A DNA stretch of 64,000 bases. Origin: JAXMHQ01 sp046346665 (GTDB lineage Bacteria > Verrucomicrobiota > Verrucomicrobiia > Limisphaerales > JAXMHQ01). The stretch covers positions 1-64,000 of the forward strand of contig JAXMHQ010000016.1 of NCBI GenBank assembly GCA_046346665.1, written 5' to 3'. The translations under genes were made by a program, and so were the position numbers. The notes below the pieces were generated by a model. That model was not told where the DNA came from. It saw only the letters and a list, made by a program, of their open reading frames with translations, and did no database searches. This document shows positions 26,106 to 35,249 of the stretch, in pieces. Every line of letters starts with the position of its first letter. Positions within the stretch are counted from its first letter, which is position 1.

Positions 26106-27263
26106 ATGAAAGCGATTTTGGCCCTGGAAGACGGAACGGTGTACCGCGGCAAAGCCTTTGGCGCCCGCGCGTCCGCCTGTGGCGAGGTTTGTTTCAACAC
26201 TTCCATGACCGGCTACCAGGAGATTCTCACCGATCCATCCTACAAGGGGCAGATTGTCACGATGACTTACCCGTTGATCGGGAATTACGGGGTCAACCGG
26301 CAGGATGTGGAGAGCTGGCGGCCGCATGTGGGTGGGTTTGTGATTCGCGAGTTATCCCCGGTGGTCAGCAACTGGCGCGCGGATTTGTCGCTGGCGGCTT
26401 ATCTCGAGGAGAACGGCATTCCGGGAATTGAAGGGGTCGACACGCGGGCGCTGACTCGAAAGCTGCGGGTGCGCGGCGCATTGAACGGGTTCATCACCAC
26501 CGAGGATCTTACGGAGGAGGAAGCCGTCCGGCGCGCGAAGGAATGGCCGGGATTGATCGGGGTGGATTACGTGAAGGAAGTGACGCACGCGAAGCCTTTC
26601 GTGTGGGACGAGAAGGACGAGCAGAGCGCGGCGTTCCGGCTGGTGCAGGGCCCCGGGAAACCGGACGGCCGGTCGGAGCGGGCGCCGCTGCCGCCGGCGG
26701 ACATTCCGATCGTGGCTTACGATTTCGGGATGAAGTACAACATCCTGCGCCGGCTGCGGCAGCATGGGTTCCGGGTGCAAGTCCTGCCTGCCACCGCTTC
26801 AGCGGCCGAGGCCCTGAAGCACAAACCGGCGGGCATCTTTTTATCCAACGGCCCGGGGGATCCATCGGCGCTGGATTACGCGGTCCGGACGGTGTCGGAC
26901 CTGTTGAAGCATGGCGTGCCGATGTTTGGAATTTGTCTCGGGCACCAGATCCTGGGGCAGGCGTATGGCGGTAAGACCTTCAAGTTGAAATTCGGCCATC
27001 GCGGGGCGAATCAGCCGGTGAAAGACCTGGCGACCGGCAAGGTGGAGATCACGTCGCAGAACCATGGGTTCGCGGTCGATGCGAAATCGCTGCCGTCGGA
27101 CGTGACGGTGGACCGGTTGAATTTGAACGACCAGACGGTGGAAGGATTCCGGCACAAATCGAAGCCGGTGTTTTGCGTGCAGTATCATCCGGAAGCGTCG
27201 CCGGGGCCGCACGATTCGACGCCGTTGTTCCAGGAATTCCGGGCAATGCTGGAGCGGCAATGA
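26106..27263 (+). CDS. carA: carbamoyl-phosphate synthase small (glutaminase) subunit CarA
   Basis: Supplies ammonia from glutamine to the large subunit CarB to make carbamoyl phosphate for pyrimidines and arginine. 385 residues, usual length. N-terminal CPSase_sm domain (GTVYRGKAFGA, FNTSMTGYQEILTDPSY, IPGIEGVDTRALTRKLR) and C-terminal class I glutaminase: FLSNGPGDPSAL, nucleophile Cys in MFGICLGHQILG (about 279), and the His-Glu pair in QYHPEASPGPHD. carB is not in the window. pyrC, upstream, is in the same pathway, but a repeat-filled gap and a promoter separate them. Confidence 0.97.
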   Translation: MKAILALEDGTVYRGKAFGARASACGEVCFNTSMTGYQEILTDPSYKGQIVTMTYPLIGNYGVNRQDVESWRPHVGGFVIRELSPVVSNWRADLSLAAYLEENGIPGIEGVDTRALTRKLRVRGALNGFITTEDLTEEEAVRRAKEWPGLIGVDYVKEVTHAKPFVWDEKDEQSAAFRLVQGPGKPDGRSERAPLPPADIPIVAYDFGMKYNILRRLRQHGFRVQVLPATASAAEALKHKPAGIFLSNGPGDPSALDYAVRTVSDLLKHGVPMFGICLGHQILGQAYGGKTFKLKFGHRGANQPVKDLATGKVEITSQNHGFAVDAKSLPSDVTVDRLNLNDQTVEGFRHKSKPVFCVQYHPEASPGPHDSTPLFQEFRAMLERQ

Positions 27264-27323
27264 GGCGGCACGGCGGGCCGTGTTGATGACACGGTGTCGT
27301 GCGGGTGTCGTCCATGTTTCCGT

Positions 27324-27351
27324 TTGACTTGAAACCGTCGGTGGCGATAAT
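27324..27351 (+). promoter_or_regulatory. sigma-70-like promoter of the FHA gene
   Basis: TTGACT (27324-27329), 16-base spacer, GATAAT (27346-27351), both one mismatch from consensus; 23 bases before the ATG at 27375. Confidence 0.65.
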
Positions 27352-27374
27352 CCGTGGTGTAGTAAGCAACCTCT

Positions 27375-27935
27375 ATGGCTAAACTTGTTGTCCTCAGCGC
27401 GGGATTAGTGGGGCGCACCCACGAGTTGACGGTGGACAAGACCACTATCGGCCGGGTTGAGGACAATTCGTTTCAGATCGCGGAGCCTTCCATTTCGAGT
27501 CATCACTGTGAGATCCTGTTGAACGGAAACCAGGTGACGGTCAAGGATCTCAATTCCACGAACGGCACGTTCATCAACGGGGAGAAGGTTTCCGAAGCGG
27601 TGTTGAAACCCGGCCAGACGTTGCGGCTGGGGCAGATTGAATTGAAGCTCGACGATGGCACGGGCGCGGCCCCGGCGCCTGCGGCTGCGGCTGCGGCACC
27701 CGCCCCGGCGGCCCCGGCGACTTCCACGCGCAAGAATTTCGATCAAACCCAGCGCGGGGTGAGCCTGAACGAGCTGGAGCAGGGCGCTCGCACGGCGGGC
27801 TTCGACACCACCCGCACGGATTTCTCCAAGAAGACCAACAAGACGAACAAGCTCTTCCTGATCGCGGGCATCGCCGCGGCCGTGATCATCGTCATCGGCC
27901 TTTTCTACGCCTACATCCGGATCAAACAGCACTGA
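27375..27935 (+). CDS. FHA-domain protein with C-terminal membrane anchor
   Basis: 186 residues. An N-terminal forkhead-associated domain (about 1-90; TTIGRVEDNSFQI, SSHHCEI, DLNSTNGTFINGEKV) has the GR, SxxH and NG residues that bind phosphothreonine. An Ala/Pro linker and a helical region follow, then a single transmembrane helix (LFLIAGIAAAVIIVIGLFYAYI) nine residues before the end. It is therefore probably tail-anchored with the FHA domain in the cytoplasm. No Ser/Thr kinase or phosphatase is adjacent, so its partner is unknown. Confidence 0.88.
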   Translation: MAKLVVLSAGLVGRTHELTVDKTTIGRVEDNSFQIAEPSISSHHCEILLNGNQVTVKDLNSTNGTFINGEKVSEAVLKPGQTLRLGQIELKLDDGTGAAPAPAAAAAAPAPAAPATSTRKNFDQTQRGVSLNELEQGARTAGFDTTRTDFSKKTNKTNKLFLIAGIAAAVIIVIGLFYAYIRIKQH

Positions 27936-27945
27936 GTTCGATTTC

Positions 27946-29106
27946 TTACGGAGCGGCGGGTTCGTTGGTTTCCGGTTTCCTATCCTCCCCGACCAACTGT
28001 TGTCGTGTGACGAGCAGCGGTTCCACGAGCCAGGATGGCACCTGGTAGATCCACGCTTGCCTGGACTGTTCGCGGGAGAGTTTTTCCACAAGCGCTTCGC
28101 GGTTTTTCGCAAACTCATCGTCCCGGCGCTTTTTGTCGTCGGCGGATTCGCCGGGCTCGGGGGTGCGGGCTGCGGGCGGCTGGCCGGACACGGTGAATTG
28201 CAGTGGGTAATCCGCTCCCTGGCGTGAGCCGATCCGGATGGAGTAAGTCAATCCATCGGAAGTCTGCACCGTCACGAGGATGACATTGGTCAGTCCGGCC
28301 GATCCCGCCTCGGTGCCGGGCGGCAGGACGTCGGAGAGGTTTGGAGATCGGAACGGGCTCGAGAGAGCCGAAACCTTCGCCGGGTCGGGCTTTTCACCGG
28401 GAGCGGCGGCGTCGAGCTGCCAGTCATTGGTAATCGAGGCGCGCGTGAGTTTCCAGGAGTTGGTTGCGGTTTCGAATTGCACCGATATGGAGACCGGTTT
28501 CTCGATGCTGAAGAAATTTTTGTCGAGCCACGCCTCGGGTTTCGTCACCACATTTTCGAGCGGCTCCCGGACGACCACCACCGGGGGCGCATCGCCGACG
28601 AGGATATAGCGTCCGTCGGGCCAGCCCTCGGATCCGCCGAACTGCGAGGCGCCGGTTGCTTTTGCCAGGTGCATTTTACCGAGCAGCAGCGATCCAACCG
28701 GGCCGTGCGAGTTTGCGAACTCGATGCGCAGCCCGGCGTTCGTTCCGGAAGCCGGCGGCAGCAGTTCGAACCGGCCGAGCAACGGGCCGGCGGCGTCCTC
28801 GGTTTGGGCCGCCTTGAGGTCCGCGCATTTCAGCAGCAGAGAGCTGACCTGGGCAAAGTCCGCCGGGTAATCCGCCCGTTCACGGACGCGCCAGGCGCCG
28901 TCGCGTCGGAACAGGACCAATTCGTTCGTGGCGGATCGCAGCGTGATGCGGTCGATGTCGTTGACTGGAAAGTTGGGGAACAATTTTTGTCCGAACGCCG
29001 GTCCGGCGCTGAGCCAGGCCGCGCCCTGGCGGCGGTGAACGGTCCATCCGGCCAGGCCGGCCAGGACGACAGCCAACGTGAGGAGGAGGAATTGTTTTCG
29101 GTTCAT
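27946..29106 (-). CDS. DUF4340-domain protein linked to a Gld-type ABC transporter
   Basis: About 386 residues. An N-terminal membrane anchor (FLLLTLAVVLAGLAGWTV) is followed by a large extracytoplasmic part: DIDRITLRSATNELVLFRRDGAWRVRE and repeated WxL units match DUF4340, a family found beside GldG-like ABC proteins. The ATG at 29106 overlaps the stop of the GldG-like gene (ATGA), so translation is probably coupled; the frame is open further upstream but those codons are inside that gene. Last gene of the four-gene cluster. Molecular function unknown. Confidence 0.85.
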   Translation of the reverse strand: MNRKQFLLLTLAVVLAGLAGWTVHRRQGAAWLSAGPAFGQKLFPNFPVNDIDRITLRSATNELVLFRRDGAWRVRERADYPADFAQVSSLLLKCADLKAAQTEDAAGPLLGRFELLPPASGTNAGLRIEFANSHGPVGSLLLGKMHLAKATGASQFGGSEGWPDGRYILVGDAPPVVVVREPLENVVTKPEAWLDKNFFSIEKPVSISVQFETATNSWKLTRASITNDWQLDAAAPGEKPDPAKVSALSSPFRSPNLSDVLPPGTEAGSAGLTNVILVTVQTSDGLTYSIRIGSRQGADYPLQFTVSGQPPAARTPEPGESADDKKRRDDEFAKNREALVEKLSREQSRQAWIYQVPSWLVEPLLVTRQQLVGEDRKPETNEPAAP

Positions 29107-31007
29107 TTTGCCGAGGTTTTCCTGCGCTGAACGGCGGCGACCGCGATGCCGGCGGCCGTGACGGCGAAGGGCATGGCGAGGATGTTCAGCCATCGAATCC
29201 GCGTTTCCATCGAGGCAACCTCCTTGTGCAGGTCTTTGCCGGCCTGCTTGAGCTGGCGGTTCACCTCCGCATATTTCTTTTTAAATTTGTCCACTTCGGC
29301 GCGCTGTTCGGGCGATTCCACCAGGCGCTGGTCCTTGTCGCCCTTCTGCTGTTCCAGTTCCGAGATCCGGCGCTGGGTTTCACTGAGGCTTTGCCGCAAT
29401 TCATCGATCTGCGCCTGCCCCTGTGCCTGGGCTTGCGCCTCCATCTTCCGGATCCGGGTGAAGGGGCGGCTCTGGGTGGCCCGGCTGCGAAGCCCGATCA
29501 ACCGGCTGTCGCCTGCCATTTGCTCGACGAGGTTTTGCGCGAAATCCAGGTTGGCGTTCAGGCGGCTGACCATTTCGCCGAACGGACTGTTCATGCGGCG
29601 CACCGAGAAATCATCCGCGAGCATGTCGGAATCGCCGACCAGCACCACGGCGGTGTTGGTTTTGGATTCGAGCAGGAAACCTGCCGCGACGGCGTTGGTT
29701 CCAGCCGGCGCATTGGTTTCGCCGGAGGCCGGCGGTCCGTCGGGGAATGCCGTCTTGAATTTTCCATCCAGCCGCACCGCCAGCGCATACTGCACCCCGG
29801 CGGGTTTGAATCCGGTCAACACCGCCTGGCTGTCCATGCCGGCGAGAAAGGCGTCGACGAGCTGGGCATCTTTCGAGCTGTGAACCAGCACGGTTTCCTG
29901 CAGTCCGGCCGCGGCGCTGCCGGTGAAGGCGCCTGTCATCGGCATCCAGAGGCTGGTGACCTGGCTGGTGGCGATGTCGTCCTTGTTGATGCCGTCCGCC
30001 GTCACCGCGATCCAGGCGGGGGCGTCGGCGGGCTGATTGTCGCGCCCGCGCAGTTGCATCATGAAATCGAGATCGGCCACGACCTTGCCCGTGTCGAACT
30101 GGAGTCCCCAGGATTTCAGCAGGCGTTCAAGGGACGAGGCGGCGGGGGCGGGGCCGCCCATCATGGGATTGCGCTGGCGGCTGTCGAGGGCGGATTGCGG
30201 ATCCAGGAACGCGATCAACCGGCCGCCGCGCAGCACGAACTGGTCGATGGCAAACTGCGTTTTTTCCGGGATGCCCTTGGGATGAATCACGAGCAGCACC
30301 TGGATGTCGTCGTCGATTTTGTCGGCGCCGGGGTCGACGGGTTTGACGTTGAAATCCTGCTGGAGCTGTTCGACGAGCAGCCATGGGGGCGAGCCGCGCT
30401 GGCCCATTTGCATCATCATGGGATTTGAGGGCGCGCCGAAAACCGGGAGGGAGCTGAGAATTCCGACGGTGGCTTTTCGGGGCGCCTGGACGCGGGCGAT
30501 GGCGCGGGTGAGGTCGTATTCGAGCAGGTTTTCGCGGTCGGGTTCGAGGAAGGGAATGGCTACGCGTTGATCCGCCTGGACCACCGCCAGCCCGAGGTAA
30601 AAGCGGTCGCCGCCCGGCAGCGGCTGGGATTCAAGCCCGTCCAGCCGCGCGGAATCTTCCGCGTCGGAATCCGGCTGGGGATCGTAGCGTTCGATGACGA
30701 GGTTGTGTCCGGCGACCTGCTGGTATTCGTGGAGGAGATCCTCGACCTTGCGGGCGTAATCCTTGAGGAAGACGCTTTCGGGTGTGGCGATGTCGCTTTG
30801 CGTGCAATAGAACCGGACCTTGACCGGCGCGGGGAGCTGGCGGAGCAGGGAGCGGGTGCCGTCGGACAGGGTGAACGCCTTGTCGCGGGTGAGGTCGACG
30901 CGGACCGGCGCGGCGCCGGTGAGGACGTTCAGCGCGACCAGCAGGACCAGCATGGCGGCGACGCCGGCCGAGGAATAGAGCAGGGTTTCGAAGTTCTTTT
31001 TTTGCAT
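29103..31007 (-). CDS. GldG-like ABC transporter auxiliary (substrate-facing) protein
   Basis: 634 residues. Membrane helix near the N-terminus (AGVAAMLVLLVALNVL), then an extracytoplasmic region with the GldG/ABC_transp_aux signature: DLTRDKAFTLSDGTRSLLRQLPAPVKVRFYC, YDPQPDSDAEDSARLDG, LSSLPVFGAPS, FLDPQSAL. A coiled-coil stretch (about 520-610; ELEQQKGDKDQRL) and a second membrane helix (ILAMPFAVTAAGIAVAAV) close the protein. In Bacteroidetes GldG is part of gliding motility, but relatives in other phyla occur in non-gliders, so the cargo is unknown. It follows the permease gene by 13 bases. Confidence 0.87.
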   Translation of the reverse strand: MQKKNFETLLYSSAGVAAMLVLLVALNVLTGAAPVRVDLTRDKAFTLSDGTRSLLRQLPAPVKVRFYCTQSDIATPESVFLKDYARKVEDLLHEYQQVAGHNLVIERYDPQPDSDAEDSARLDGLESQPLPGGDRFYLGLAVVQADQRVAIPFLEPDRENLLEYDLTRAIARVQAPRKATVGILSSLPVFGAPSNPMMMQMGQRGSPPWLLVEQLQQDFNVKPVDPGADKIDDDIQVLLVIHPKGIPEKTQFAIDQFVLRGGRLIAFLDPQSALDSRQRNPMMGGPAPAASSLERLLKSWGLQFDTGKVVADLDFMMQLRGRDNQPADAPAWIAVTADGINKDDIATSQVTSLWMPMTGAFTGSAAAGLQETVLVHSSKDAQLVDAFLAGMDSQAVLTGFKPAGVQYALAVRLDGKFKTAFPDGPPASGETNAPAGTNAVAAGFLLESKTNTAVVLVGDSDMLADDFSVRRMNSPFGEMVSRLNANLDFAQNLVEQMAGDSRLIGLRSRATQSRPFTRIRKMEAQAQAQGQAQIDELRQSLSETQRRISELEQQKGDKDQRLVESPEQRAEVDKFKKKYAEVNRQLKQAGKDLHKEVASMETRIRWLNILAMPFAVTAAGIAVAAVQRRKTSAK

Positions 31008-31020
31008 ATCGCCGTCGGGG

Positions 31021-31773
31021 TCAATGGGTGCGGCGCGTTCTCAAAACGACGCTCGTGGTGAACAGCGAAAACACGATGACAGAGGCGAAGAACAGGACGT
31101 CCCGCGAATCGAGCACGCCTTTTTGGAATCCGTCGAAGTGGGTGATCATGCTGAAGGACGTGATGACGTCGGTGATCCATCGGGCGCTGCCGGAGAGGCC
31201 CTGGAGCAGGTTGATGACCGGGGGAAAGCCGGCGAGCAGCAGGAACAGGCAGGCGACGACGGACAGGATGAAGCTGACGACCTGGCTGCGTGTGAGGGAC
31301 GAGGTGAGGCAACTGATGGCGAGGTAGGCGCCCGCCATGAGCCAGCTCCCGAGATAGGCGGCGAGGATGACGCCGTTGTCGGGGTTGCCGAGGTAATTGA
31401 CCGTGATCACCACCGGGAAGGTGAGTGCGAGTCCGAGCCCGAGGAAAAGCCAGGAGGCGATGAATTTGCCGAGGATGGCTTCCCACGGTGCAATGGGCAT
31501 GGTGAGCAGGAGTTCGAGGGTGCCGACGCGCCGTTCCTCCGCCCACAGCCGCATGCCGACCGCGGGGACCAGGAACAGGTAAAACCACGGGTGCCAGCTG
31601 AAAAAGGAATGGGTCAGAGACGCCTCGCCGCGCTCGAAAAATCCGCCGACGAAGAACGTGAAAAACCCGTTCAACAACAGGAAAATGACGATGAACACAT
31701 AGGCGACCGGCGAGGCGAAATAGGCGAGCAACTCGCGCTTGGCGATGGTGCGGACATGGCCGAGGGAATTCAT
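31021..31773 (-). CDS. GldF-like ABC-2 type permease
   Basis: 250 residues with six hydrophobic segments (VAYVFIVIFLLLNGFFTFFVG, VVSFILSVVACLFLLLAGFPPVI and others) and the ABC-2 permease motif RLWAEERRVGTLELLLTMPI. Overlaps the upstream ATPase gene by 4 bases and precedes the GldG-like gene. Inner-membrane half of the exporter. Confidence 0.9.
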   Translation of the reverse strand: MNSLGHVRTIAKRELLAYFASPVAYVFIVIFLLLNGFFTFFVGGFFERGEASLTHSFFSWHPWFYLFLVPAVGMRLWAEERRVGTLELLLTMPIAPWEAILGKFIASWLFLGLGLALTFPVVITVNYLGNPDNGVILAAYLGSWLMAGAYLAISCLTSSLTRSQVVSFILSVVACLFLLLAGFPPVINLLQGLSGSARWITDVITSFSMITHFDGFQKGVLDSRDVLFFASVIVFSLFTTSVVLRTRRTH

Positions 31774-32735
31774 CGCGTGGCCTCCTTGTTCGCAGTTTCG
31801 GACAGCGTGATGGATCGGAACACCTCGTCCAGGCGGCCTTCCTCGGTCCGGAGCTGGCGGAGATGGCAGCCGGGCCAGCCGGCGGCGGCGGCGCCGAGCG
31901 CGTCGGCGAAATTGTCGCCGCCGGATTTCGGAAACACGCGCACTGTGGCGGCATCTCCGGTTTTTTCAAGCACCACAACGTCCCGGACGTGGTCAAGCCC
32001 GCGAAGCCGCGTGGCGAGCGTGTCGGCATCGATCCCGGCGGCGGACACGGTGACCGCCCCGGCGAGGTCGGATTTGCGGCGGAGTTCGTCCGGCGTTCCG
32101 TTGGCCACGATGCGGCCGCGGTCGATGATGAGGGCGCGCGAGCAGACGGCGTCGACTTCCTCGAGGATGTGGGTGGAAAAGATGATCGCCTTGGTTTCGC
32201 CCATGCGGCGGATGAGTTGGCGGATTTCGTGTTTCTGGTTCGGATCCAGGCCGTCGGTCGGTTCATCCAGGATCAGGACTTCGGGATCGTGGATGATCGA
32301 CTGTGCAAAGCAGGTGCGGTGTCGGAATCCCTTGGAAAGGGTGTCGATGTTCTGGTGGAGGACGGACTGGAGGAAGCAGAGTTCGACGGCGCGATTGACG
32401 GCGCGGTCCCGGTCGGGGCCGCGGAGTCCGCGGAGTTCGGCGGCGAACACGAGGAAACCGCGGACGGTCATGTCGGTGTAGGCCGGGGCGTTTTCCGGCA
32501 GGTAACCCAGCCGTTCCTTGGCCCGGACGGGTGATTCCGAGATGTCGAAGTCGCCGATCCGCACCGATCCGCCGCTGGGCGGCAGGAAGCCGGTGATCAT
32601 GCGCATCGTGGTGGATTTCCCGGCGCCATTCGGCCCGAGGAATCCAAGCACTTCGCCGCGCCGGACGGAAAAGGAGATTCCGTCCACGGCGCGTTTGGAT
32701 CCGAACCGCCGGGTCAGGTTTTCGACGTTGATCAT
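31770..32735 (-). CDS. GldA-like ABC transporter ATP-binding protein
   Basis: About 321 residues. Walker A GPNGAGKST, Q-loop region LGYLPENAPAY, signature in the form LSKGFRHR instead of LSGGQ (as in GldA/NatA relatives), Walker B VLILDEPTDGLD and switch FSTHILEEVD. The C-terminal about 90 residues are the usual accessory domain. The ATG at 32735 is preferred; a TTG at 32765 would add ten residues. First gene of the cluster; the terminator at 32795-32824 separates it from the upstream gene on this strand. Confidence 0.92.
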   Translation of the reverse strand: MINVENLTRRFGSKRAVDGISFSVRRGEVLGFLGPNGAGKSTTMRMITGFLPPSGGSVRIGDFDISESPVRAKERLGYLPENAPAYTDMTVRGFLVFAAELRGLRGPDRDRAVNRAVELCFLQSVLHQNIDTLSKGFRHRTCFAQSIIHDPEVLILDEPTDGLDPNQKHEIRQLIRRMGETKAIIFSTHILEEVDAVCSRALIIDRGRIVANGTPDELRRKSDLAGAVTVSAAGIDADTLATRLRGLDHVRDVVVLEKTGDAATVRVFPKSGGDNFADALGAAAAGWPGCHLRQLRTEEGRLDEVFRSITLSETANKEATR

Positions 32736-32794
32736 GGCAGGGTCAGATTCTGCATTTTTCGACAAAATGGAGAGTTTTCGGTTTCAATTTGTTC

Positions 32795-32824
32795 AAAAAA
32801 AGGAGACGGACACCTGTCCGTCTC
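32795..32824 (-). terminator. rho-independent terminator of the secreted protein gene
   Basis: On the minus strand GAGACGGACA and TGTCCGTCTC form a perfect stem with a tight loop, followed by CTTTTTTT. It sits 39 bases past the stop of the gene ending at 32863. Confidence 0.88.
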
Positions 32825-32862
32825 TCAACGATTGCCCCTCGCCGGGCGGGTGGACGCGCTGT

Positions 32863-33519
32863 TTATTCAATCAGCACGGTATTGCCGGTGATGGTGATCA
32901 CGACGTGGACCACCATGTCATGGGAGCCGCTGTTGTCGGTGTAGTCGCCGATCCCGTGGAGGTCGAGCGCGATCTGGCGGGCTTTGCCAAGGACGACGCC
33001 GGATTTGACCACGGAAGCGGCGGTGATGGTGCTGGAGCCGATGGATTGGAAATGAGTCTGGAGCGTATAACCGTCCGAATCCTTGAGTGAGAAATTGGCG
33101 ATCGAGTAGTCGATCGATTTCTCCACATGGCTGACGAAATTGGAGCTGTAGGACTGGACGTCCGTCGAAGTCGGCTGGTCGTAGGAGAAGAAGCCGGACA
33201 CATCGACGCGGTTGGTGCCGTCGACGACGTAGACGGTCGCATCCCCCTCCTCCGCAAGGTTGTTGATCAGCACGAGCTTGGATTTTTTCGAGAACGTGTT
33301 GGTCATGGCGTTGCCGATGATCTGGATGATGTCGGCGGTGCTTTTCTTGATTTTGTTGACGCTGCGGGAGTAGGTGGTCGCGTTGGTGGATTCCACCCCG
33401 TCGGAAAAGCCGGTGATGGTGATGTTGATGTTCTGTAGGACGTTGGTGGTGAGCGCGTGCGCGGAGGTGGCGACGAGCAGGCTCAATCCCATGACTGCAC
33501 AGCGAAGCGATGATTTCAT
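32863..33519 (-). CDS. secreted hypothetical protein
   Basis: 218 residues from the ATG at 33519. A clear signal peptide (MKSSLRCAVMGLSLLVATSAHA-LT) is followed by a mature part rich in Ser, Thr, Asn and Val (INITITGFSDGV, IIQIIGNAMTNTFSKKSKLVLI, ending VVITITGNTVLIE), consistent with a beta-rich fold. I recognise no family. A strong terminator follows. The composition is less Arg/Ala-rich than the neighbours. Role unknown; probably periplasmic or exported. Confidence 0.75.
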   Translation of the reverse strand: MKSSLRCAVMGLSLLVATSAHALTTNVLQNINITITGFSDGVESTNATTYSRSVNKIKKSTADIIQIIGNAMTNTFSKKSKLVLINNLAEEGDATVYVVDGTNRVDVSGFFSYDQPTSTDVQSYSSNFVSHVEKSIDYSIANFSLKDSDGYTLQTHFQSIGSSTITAASVVKSGVVLGKARQIALDLHGIGDYTDNSGSHDMVVHVVITITGNTVLIE

Positions 33520-33602
33520 AAAGGATAGATTTATTGTTGACCGTCCGGCCCTGCTCGTAGCGATCCGCGGGCGGCGAGTCAATCGGAATTTTCAGTCGCG
33601 CG

Positions 33603-34058
33603 TCACCGTCCGGATTCGTCGCGGCCGAGCTCCAGTCGGAGGGCTACCAGGGACAGGTGGATGTCGCAGAGGAACGCGAGCAGCGACGCGATGAGGGAAC
33701 TGAGGCAGAGCATGAACAGGATGCTGATGAACACGGCGAGTTCGAGCTTCATCAGGGCGGTGAAAAACAGCGTGATGATCAGCAGCGCGGCGAACAAAAC
33801 GCTGACCGTGCCGAGAATGATGGACAACTGGATGAGGCTGGCACGGCGGTAGAGAATGTCGACCTGGTCCGCGAGCTGCCGGCGGCCGGAGTCGTCGGCT
33901 TCGCGCAGTTCGCGCACGAGCTGCCGGGATCGGTCGACGGCGCGGCCGAATCGGTTGGTCAACGACAGCAGGAGCAGCCCGATTCCGGAAATCAGGATCA
34001 CGGGACCCACGGCGACCTGCAGCACCGGGATCAATTCACTCAGCCGGGTGGTTGGCAT
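33603..34058 (-). CDS. DUF2721 membrane protein
   Basis: 151 residues with three hydrophobic segments: LQVAVGPVILISGIGLLLLSLTNRFGRAVDR is the DUF2721 hallmark, followed by a charged helix (RQLVRELREADDSGRRQLADQ) and the pair IILGTVSVLFAALLIITLFF and ISILFMLCLSSLIASLLAFL. An inner-membrane protein of unknown function. The ATG at 34058 lies 6 bases after a -10 box; the frame upstream is repeat DNA. Confidence 0.85.
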   Translation of the reverse strand: MPTTRLSELIPVLQVAVGPVILISGIGLLLLSLTNRFGRAVDRSRQLVRELREADDSGRRQLADQVDILYRRASLIQLSIILGTVSVLFAALLIITLFFTALMKLELAVFISILFMLCLSSLIASLLAFLCDIHLSLVALRLELGRDESGR

Positions 34059-34064
34059 GAAGCG

Positions 34065-34093
34065 AGAATAAACCCTGCGAGCCTCGACGCCAA
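34065..34093 (-). promoter_or_regulatory. sigma-70-like promoter of the DUF2721 gene
   Basis: TTGGCG (34093-34088), 17-base spacer, TATTCT (34070-34065), 6 bases before the ATG at 34058. Confidence 0.5.
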
Positions 34094-34186
34094 GTAGAAG
34101 GTAGAATGCAGAAGGCAGAAGGCAGAAAAGATTCCGCGGAACCCCGCAGCCAGCTTTCTGCATTCTGCATTTTGCCTTCTGCCTTT
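34094..34186. repeat. inverted element of tandem 7-base words (AGAAGGC), copy 1
   Basis: Left arm AGAAGGT, AGAATGC, AGAAGGC, AGAAGGC; core GATTCCGCGGAACCCCGCAG; right arm TTTCTGC, ATTCTGC, ATTTTGC, CTTCTGC. It fills the gap between hypE and the DUF2721 gene, abutting the hypE stop. A second copy lies at 35250-35322. Confidence 0.8.
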
Positions 34187-34188
34187 CC

Positions 34189-35244
34189 CTAGCAGATGCG
34201 CGGCAATTGTTCGCCGCTGGGCATGTCGAGAATGCGGCTCGCGCCGATGGCGCTTTTGAGCAGCACCTTCGCGCCGGTTTGGTCCGTCACGGAACCGATC
34301 CGCGCGGCGCCGGCGCTTTCCGGGTGGGCGCGCAGGAGGTCCAGCGCGCGTGCCGCGTCGCGTTCGGGAACGAAAGCCGCAAAGCGTCCTTCGCAGGCCA
34401 CCTGCAGCGGATCGAGCCCCAGCATTTCGCACGCCGCGCGCACGTCCTCGCGCACCGGCACGCGGGTTTCCTCGATGGAAAAAACGCGGTTCGATCCCTC
34501 GGCGATTTCATTCAGCGCGCTGGTGAGCCCCCCGCGGGTGAGGTCGCGCAGGCAATGCACATCAATGCCCGCCTGGATCAGGTCCAGGACCGGGCGCGCA
34601 ACGGCGGCGGAATCGCTTTCGATCTGGCTGTCGAACTCGAGCCCTTCGCGCACGGCCATGATGGCCATGCCATGGCGGCCGAGGTCGCCGCTGACCAGGA
34701 TGGCGTCGCCGGCCTGCACGGAGGCGGGCGTGATGTTCAGGGAATGTTCCACGATACCGATGCCGGCGGTGTTGATGAACAGTTTGTCGCCCTTGCCCTT
34801 GTCGACGACCTTGGTGTCGCCGGTGATGATTTGGACGCCGGCGCGTTCGGCGGCCTTTTGCATGGAGGTTACGACGGCCCACAGTGTTTCCATGGGCAAA
34901 CCCTCCTCGACGATGAATCCGGCGCTCAGGTGGAGCGGCCGGGCGCCGCTCATGGCGAGGTCGTTGACGGTGCCGTGAACGGACATGGAGCCGATGTCGC
35001 CGCCCGGGAAGAACAGGGGCCGAACGACGTAGGAATCGGTCGTGAAAGCGAGGCGGCTGCCGGCGATTTCAAATACGGTGGAATCGTGCTGCGGGGCGAG
35101 GAGCGGGTTGCGAAAGGCGGGGACGATCATGCGGCCGATGAGGTCGTGCATGAGTTTGCCGCCGCCGCCGTGGGCCATGAGCACCTGGGGATAACGCTGG
35201 ATGGGGATGGGGCATTGGGCGCCGAGGATGGGTGGATTATCCAT
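34189..35244 (-). CDS. hypE: [NiFe]-hydrogenase maturation protein HypE
   Basis: Dehydrates the HypF-transferred carbamoyl group on its C-terminal cysteine to thiocyanate, the source of the cyanide ligands of the active-site iron. 351 residues. PurM-like ATPase fold: AHGGGGKLMHDLI, FTTDSYVVRPLFFPGGDIG, VNDLAMSGA, GDTKVVDKG. It ends in the essential PRIC motif with the C-terminal Cys. Last gene of the maturation operon, separated from hypD by a 7-base-word repeat element. Confidence 0.97.
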   Translation of the reverse strand: MDNPPILGAQCPIPIQRYPQVLMAHGGGGKLMHDLIGRMIVPAFRNPLLAPQHDSTVFEIAGSRLAFTTDSYVVRPLFFPGGDIGSMSVHGTVNDLAMSGARPLHLSAGFIVEEGLPMETLWAVVTSMQKAAERAGVQIITGDTKVVDKGKGDKLFINTAGIGIVEHSLNITPASVQAGDAILVSGDLGRHGMAIMAVREGLEFDSQIESDSAAVARPVLDLIQAGIDVHCLRDLTRGGLTSALNEIAEGSNRVFSIEETRVPVREDVRAACEMLGLDPLQVACEGRFAAFVPERDAARALDLLRAHPESAGAARIGSVTDQTGAKVLLKSAIGASRILDMPSGEQLPRIC

Positions 35245-35249
35245 AAAAG

